Origin: Candidatus Omnitrophota bacterium
GTDB lineage: Bacteria > Omnitrophota > Gorgyraeia > Aquiviventales > Aquiviventaceae
Reading direction: 5' to 3'
Length of the DNA stretch: 9,549 bases
NCBI GenBank assembly: GCA_016206725.1
Contig: JACQRA010000145.1
Span: forward strand, 1 to 9,549
Both the position numbers and the translations under genes were made by a program. A model generated the notes under the pieces. It saw nothing but the letters and a program-made list of their open reading frames with translations. It was not told where the DNA came from and did not search any database. Shown in pieces: positions 3,619 through 9,549 of the stretch (positions within the stretch are counted from its first letter, which is position 1; each line of letters begins with the position of its first letter).

Positions 3619-6600
3619 TGGTGAAAGTTCACAGTTTTGCGAGACTGCCGCAGCGGTTGGATCCGCCGAATCTCGTGGAGGTCCAGACTAATTCGTACGC
3701 GGCCTTTCTCCAGCAGGGCGTTCCGAAGACGAAACGCGCCAACGTCGGATTGCAGGCCGCTTTTCTGGAGACGTTTCCCATCGCCAACGCGGATGGAAAA
3801 TACCGCCTGGAATTCGGCCACTATGCGCTGGGCAAACCCAAATACACCGTGGCGGAGTGCCTGCGTAACGGCCTGAGCTACGCGGCAGCCCTGAAGGTGA
3901 AGCTGCGGCTCGTGACTCCGAAGGACGTGAAAGAACAGGATACCTACTTCGGCGAGATGCCCCTGATGACGGAGGCGGGGACGTTCGTGATCAACGGGGA
4001 TGAGCGGGTGGTCGTCAGCCAATTACACCGATCTCCTGGGGTCACGTTTGAAGTCACGGTGCATCCCACGGGCAAGCGTCTCTTCTCGGCGCGGATCATC
4101 CCGTACCACGGGGCATGGGTCGAGTTGGAGTTTGACATGACCGACATCCTCCATGTCTCGATTGATCGCCGGCGCAAGATGAGCGCGACCATTTTACTGC
4201 GCGCGCTCGGCCTCTCAACCGACGAGCAGATTCTCGAAGCCTTCTCCTCGACGGAAGTCGTGGAATTTACCGAGCCGGCCCAACTGAAGGCCCTCATCGG
4301 CAACGTCCTGGCTGAGCGGATCATCGATCCGGCGTCCGGCCAGACCTTGATGCGCGCCGGCACGCGGGTCAGTGAAGAATGGACCGAAACGATCTGGGCG
4401 ACGGGGCGGCGCCAGGTCAAGCTGCTGCTCGATCCGCCGGTGGAGCTCTTGAAGATGCTCGAAAAAGATCACACGACGACGCGAGAGGAAGCGCTCCTCG
4501 AGATCTTTCGACGACTGCGAACCGGCGATTTGGTCAACCTGCCCTCCGCCGAGGCGCTCATCCAACGGTTGTTCGGGGATCCCCGGCGCTACGACCTCGG
4601 CCGGGTGGGACGGTTCGTGTTGAACCGCAAACTGACCATGAATCGCTCGCTGGATGACCGGATGCTCGATGCGGAAACCGTCGTCGTGGTCATCAAATAT
4701 CTCTTCGGCCTTCGACGGGGGCAGGGTGAAGTGGATGACATTGACCACCTGGGGAATCGTCGGGTGCGTTCGGTCGGGGAGTTGGTGTACCACCAGTTCC
4801 GCATCGGCTTGGAGCGTATCGAGCGCGCCGTCAGGGAGCGGATGGCGATCTATGACCTCGACAAGGTCATGCCGCATGCGCTCGTCAATTTTAAGCTGGT
4901 CTCATCCGTCATCCGCGATTTCTTTACCCGTTCGCAATTGTGCCAGTTCATGGATCAAACGAACCCCTTGGCTGAGCTGACCCACAAGCGGCGTCTCTCC
5001 GCCCTCGGGCCCGGCGGGTTGTCGAGGGAACGGGCCGGCTTTGAGGTGCGCGACGTGCATCATTCACACTATGGACGCATCTGCCCGATCGAGACTCCTG
5101 AAGGGCCGAACATCGGGTTGATTTCGAGTCTGACGGTGTATGCCCGCATCAATGAGCACGGCTTTATCGAGACCCCGTACTTCAAGGTCAAGCAGGGCCT
5201 CGTCACGGAAGCGGTCGAGTATCTCACGGCGGACGTGGAGGATCGACACTGCATTGCCGAGGCGACGAGTCCGCTCTCGTCCTCAAGAAAGTTCACACAA
5301 GAACTCGTCAGTTGCCGGCATCGCGGGAACATCGTCCACGTGCCACCGGAGCAGGTGGAGTACATGGATGTTTCGCCGGAGCAGATTGTGAGCATCGCCG
5401 CCAGCCTCGTGCCCTTCCTGGAGCATGACGACGCCAACCGGGCGCTGATGGGCTCCAATATGCAGCGTCAGGCGGTGCCGTTGCTGGTGACCGAGGCGGC
5501 GCTCGTCGGGACGGGCATCGAGGGACGCGCGGCGAAGGATTCCGGCTCCTGTGTGCAAGCCAAGGAAGACGGGGTGGTGACCTATGTGGATGGTCAGCGG
5601 ATCATCTGCGGGCGTCACACCTATGAGCTGAAGAAGTTCCAGCGCTCCAACGCCAATACGTGTTTGAATCAACGTCCCATTGTGAAGCTGGGGGAGAAGG
5701 TCAAGGCGGGCGAGGTCATTGCCGATGGGGCCTCAACCGAGGGAGGGGAGCTGGCGCTGGGACAGAACGTCCTGGCGGCCTTCATGCCGTGGCGTGGCTA
5801 CAATTTTGAAGATGCCATTGTCATCAGCGAGCGATTCGTCAAGGACGATACCTTCACCTCGATTCATGTGGAAGAATTTGAAACCGAGGCTCGGGAGACG
5901 CGGTTGGGGAACGAAGAGATCACGCGGGATATCCCGAACGTCGGCGAAGAGGGCTTGCGGAACCTCGATGAACAGGGCATTGTCCGCATCGGCGCCGAGA
6001 TCAATCCCCGCGAGATTCTCGTCGGCAAGGTGACGCCCAAGAGCGAGACCGAGTTAACCCCCGAAGAAAAGCTCCTCAAAGCCATCTTCGGCGAAAAAGC
6101 CGAGGATGTTCGGGATACCAGCCTGCGGGTTCCCGCCGGGGTGGAAGGCATCGTCGTGGATGTCAAGGTTCTGACCCGCAAGGGGGCTCGGGCGAAAACC
6201 AAAGAGGATCAACAGGAGGAGCATCGGCAGATTGAGGCGATGCGCAAGAACTTTGGCGCCCAGGTGGAGCGCCTGCGTGGGGAGCTGACGGATCGGCTGG
6301 TGGGCCTGCTCTCAGGCAAAAAGCTCGCCGCCCCGGTCACCGACCTCGAGACGGAGCGAACCCTGTTCGAAGCCGGGCGCTCCCTCAAGGCCTCCGATCG
6401 CAAAAAACTGCTGCGCTCGAACCTCAGCGAGATTCGCGTGGACGAGGATCCTCAGGCCGAGGCCGAGGTCCGTCGGATCGTGGATTTCTTCGAAGAGCAA
6501 ATTCAAGAATTGCGCTATACCGAGGAGATGGAGATCGACAAGATCAAACGGGGCGACGAGCTGCCGCCGGGCGTGCTCAAGCGCGTCATCGTCCATATCG

Positions 6601-7382
6601 CGTCGAAACGCAAGGTCTCCGTCGGAGACAAGATGGCGGGTCGGCACGGCAACAAAGGGGTGGTCGCGCGCATCGTTCCCGAAGAGGACATGCCGTTCTT
6701 GCCGGATGGCACCCCGGTCGATATCGTGCTCAATCCCTTGGGGGTGCCCTCGCGCATGAATGTCGGGCAAATTCTGGAATTGCATCTCGGCTGGGCGGCC
6801 AAGGTGTTGGGCTGCCGGGTGGAGAGTCCGGTCTTCAACGGCGCCCGGGAAACCGAGGTCCGCGAGTGGCTGAAGAAAGCGGGGCTGCCGTTCTCGGGGA
6901 AGATTCGCATGCGAGACGGCCGAACGGGTCACCCGTTCGATCAAGAGATCGCCGTGGGCTACCTCTATATGATCAAGCTCGTCCATCTGGTCGATGACAA
7001 GATCCATGCGCGCTCGATCGGGCCCTACTCGCTGGTCACCCAGCAACCCTTGGGCGGCAAGGCCCAATTCGGCGGCCAGCGCTTTGGAGAAATGGAGGTC
7101 TGGGCGCTGGAGGCGTACGGGGCGGCGTACACGCTCCAAGAGCTCTTGACCGTGAAGAGCGATGACGTCGTCGGGCGCACCCGCGTCTACGAAGCGATCG
7201 TCAAAGGCGAGCACGCCTTGCGTCCCTCCGTGCCGGAATCGTTTAACGTCTTGGTCAAAGAGCTTCAAGGACTCGTCTTGGATGTCCGGTTGGAACGCAA
7301 AGACCAGGACGTCTCCGGGCCGGAGCTCTTTGAGCAACTGGTGCGACGTGAATTGCGACAGGTTCCAGTGAGCCCATCCTGA
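3618..7382 (+). CDS. rpoB: DNA-directed RNA polymerase subunit beta
   Basis: This is the second-largest RNA polymerase subunit, forming one pincer of the active-site cleft and the rifampicin pocket. It has 1254 residues against 1342 in E. coli; the shortfall is mainly around the region of the E. coli beta insertion 1. Landmarks are the rifampicin cluster (about 437-466, SQLCQFMDQTNPL then THKRRLSALGPGGL), PIETPEGPNIGL, the catalytic-site NFEDA (E731-D732), GDKMAGRHGNKG with K1005 and K1013, and the C-terminal clamp-linking segment with GGKAQFGGQRFGEMEVWALEAYGAA. A helical, charged stretch (about 850-990) resembles the second E. coli insertion region. Residue 442 is Cys where E. coli Ser512 sits; the positions equal to Asp516, His526 and Ser531 are unchanged (446, 456, 461). 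The ATG overlaps the rplL stop and has no Shine-Dalgarno sequence, implying coupling. rpoC follows after 2 nt. Confidence 0.98.
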   Translation: MVKVHSFARLPQRLDPPNLVEVQTNSYAAFLQQGVPKTKRANVGLQAAFLETFPIANADGKYRLEFGHYALGKPKYTVAECLRNGLSYAAALKVKLRLVTPKDVKEQDTYFGEMPLMTEAGTFVINGDERVVVSQLHRSPGVTFEVTVHPTGKRLFSARIIPYHGAWVELEFDMTDILHVSIDRRRKMSATILLRALGLSTDEQILEAFSSTEVVEFTEPAQLKALIGNVLAERIIDPASGQTLMRAGTRVSEEWTETIWATGRRQVKLLLDPPVELLKMLEKDHTTTREEALLEIFRRLRTGDLVNLPSAEALIQRLFGDPRRYDLGRVGRFVLNRKLTMNRSLDDRMLDAETVVVVIKYLFGLRRGQGEVDDIDHLGNRRVRSVGELVYHQFRIGLERIERAVRERMAIYDLDKVMPHALVNFKLVSSVIRDFFTRSQLCQFMDQTNPLAELTHKRRLSALGPGGLSRERAGFEVRDVHHSHYGRICPIETPEGPNIGLISSLTVYARINEHGFIETPYFKVKQGLVTEAVEYLTADVEDRHCIAEATSPLSSSRKFTQELVSCRHRGNIVHVPPEQVEYMDVSPEQIVSIAASLVPFLEHDDANRALMGSNMQRQAVPLLVTEAALVGTGIEGRAAKDSGSCVQAKEDGVVTYVDGQRIICGRHTYELKKFQRSNANTCLNQRPIVKLGEKVKAGEVIADGASTEGGELALGQNVLAAFMPWRGYNFEDAIVISERFVKDDTFTSIHVEEFETEARETRLGNEEITRDIPNVGEEGLRNLDEQGIVRIGAEINPREILVGKVTPKSETELTPEEKLLKAIFGEKAEDVRDTSLRVPAGVEGIVVDVKVLTRKGARAKTKEDQQEEHRQIEAMRKNFGAQVERLRGELTDRLVGLLSGKKLAAPVTDLETERTLFEAGRSLKASDRKKLLRSNLSEIRVDEDPQAEAEVRRIVDFFEEQIQELRYTEEMEIDKIKRGDELPPGVLKRVIVHIASKRKVSVGDKMAGRHGNKGVVARIVPEEDMPFLPDGTPVDIVLNPLGVPSRMNVGQILELHLGWAAKVLGCRVESPVFNGARETEVREWLKKAGLPFSGKIRMRDGRTGHPFDQEIAVGYLYMIKLVHLVDDKIHARSIGPYSLVTQQPLGGKAQFGGQRFGEMEVWALEAYGAAYTLQELLTVKSDDVVGRTRVYEAIVKGEHALRPSVPESFNVLVKELQGLVLDVRLERKDQDVSGPELFEQLVRRELRQVPVSPS

Positions 7383-7384
7383 CC

Positions 7385-9549
<2,165 letters not shown>

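Noticed and set aside
6312..7337. 341-codon antisense open frame within rpoB
   Set aside because: Long antisense frames are expected opposite GC-rich codon-biased genes. rpoB motifs on the + strand fully explain this stretch.

Overview
This window is the core transcription/translation gene cluster found in nearly all bacteria, read entirely on the + strand: rpmG (L33), tRNA-Trp(CCA), secE, nusG, rplK (L11), rplA (L1), rplJ (L10), rplL (L7/L12), rpoB and the first half of rpoC, which runs off the right edge. All protein genes look intact. The order, the GC-rich sequence and the protein sequences point to a Gram-negative-type bacterium outside the Proteobacteria. The 7-nt-periodic AGCGTNN spacer palindromes fit my recollection of Nitrospira-type (Nitrospirota) genomes, but that assignment is an inference of moderate confidence and was not tested by any search.

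Left part (1-597): a decamer-based inverted repeat (about 5-103) lies directly upstream of rpmG. A 221-nt gene-free spacer (266-486) follows. It contains a perfect 15-bp long-range inverted repeat and smaller palindromes that overlap it and each other. A complete tRNA-Trp gene comes next, then a short leader whose only Shine-Dalgarno-like stretch lies in a hairpin ahead of secE.

Middle part (598-3618): secE and nusG are separated by 2 nt. rplK/rplA and rplJ/rplL each overlap by 8 nt, and rplL/rpoB overlap by 1 nt (TAATG). The only sizeable spacers here, nusG-rplK and rplA-rplJ, are both filled by copies of the same heptad-repeat hairpin. Both copies end in a nearly identical stretch that abuts the ATG. 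In the second copy the repeat also supplies the last codons and stop codon of rplA.

Right part (3618-9549): rpoB (1254 codons) and rpoC are separated by 2 nt. The canonical catalytic and zinc-binding motifs are visible.

Together these genes make the ribosomal stalk and its base (L11, L10, L7/L12), L1 and L33, the Sec translocase subunit SecE, the elongation factor NusG that links RNA polymerase to other machinery, the two large RNA polymerase subunits, and a tRNA. I see no mobile genes, CRISPR or defence system. The gene content is ordinary. The unusual material is non-coding: the repeat-derived leaders, the missing Shine-Dalgarno sequences at most starts, and the nested palindromes upstream of tRNA-Trp.
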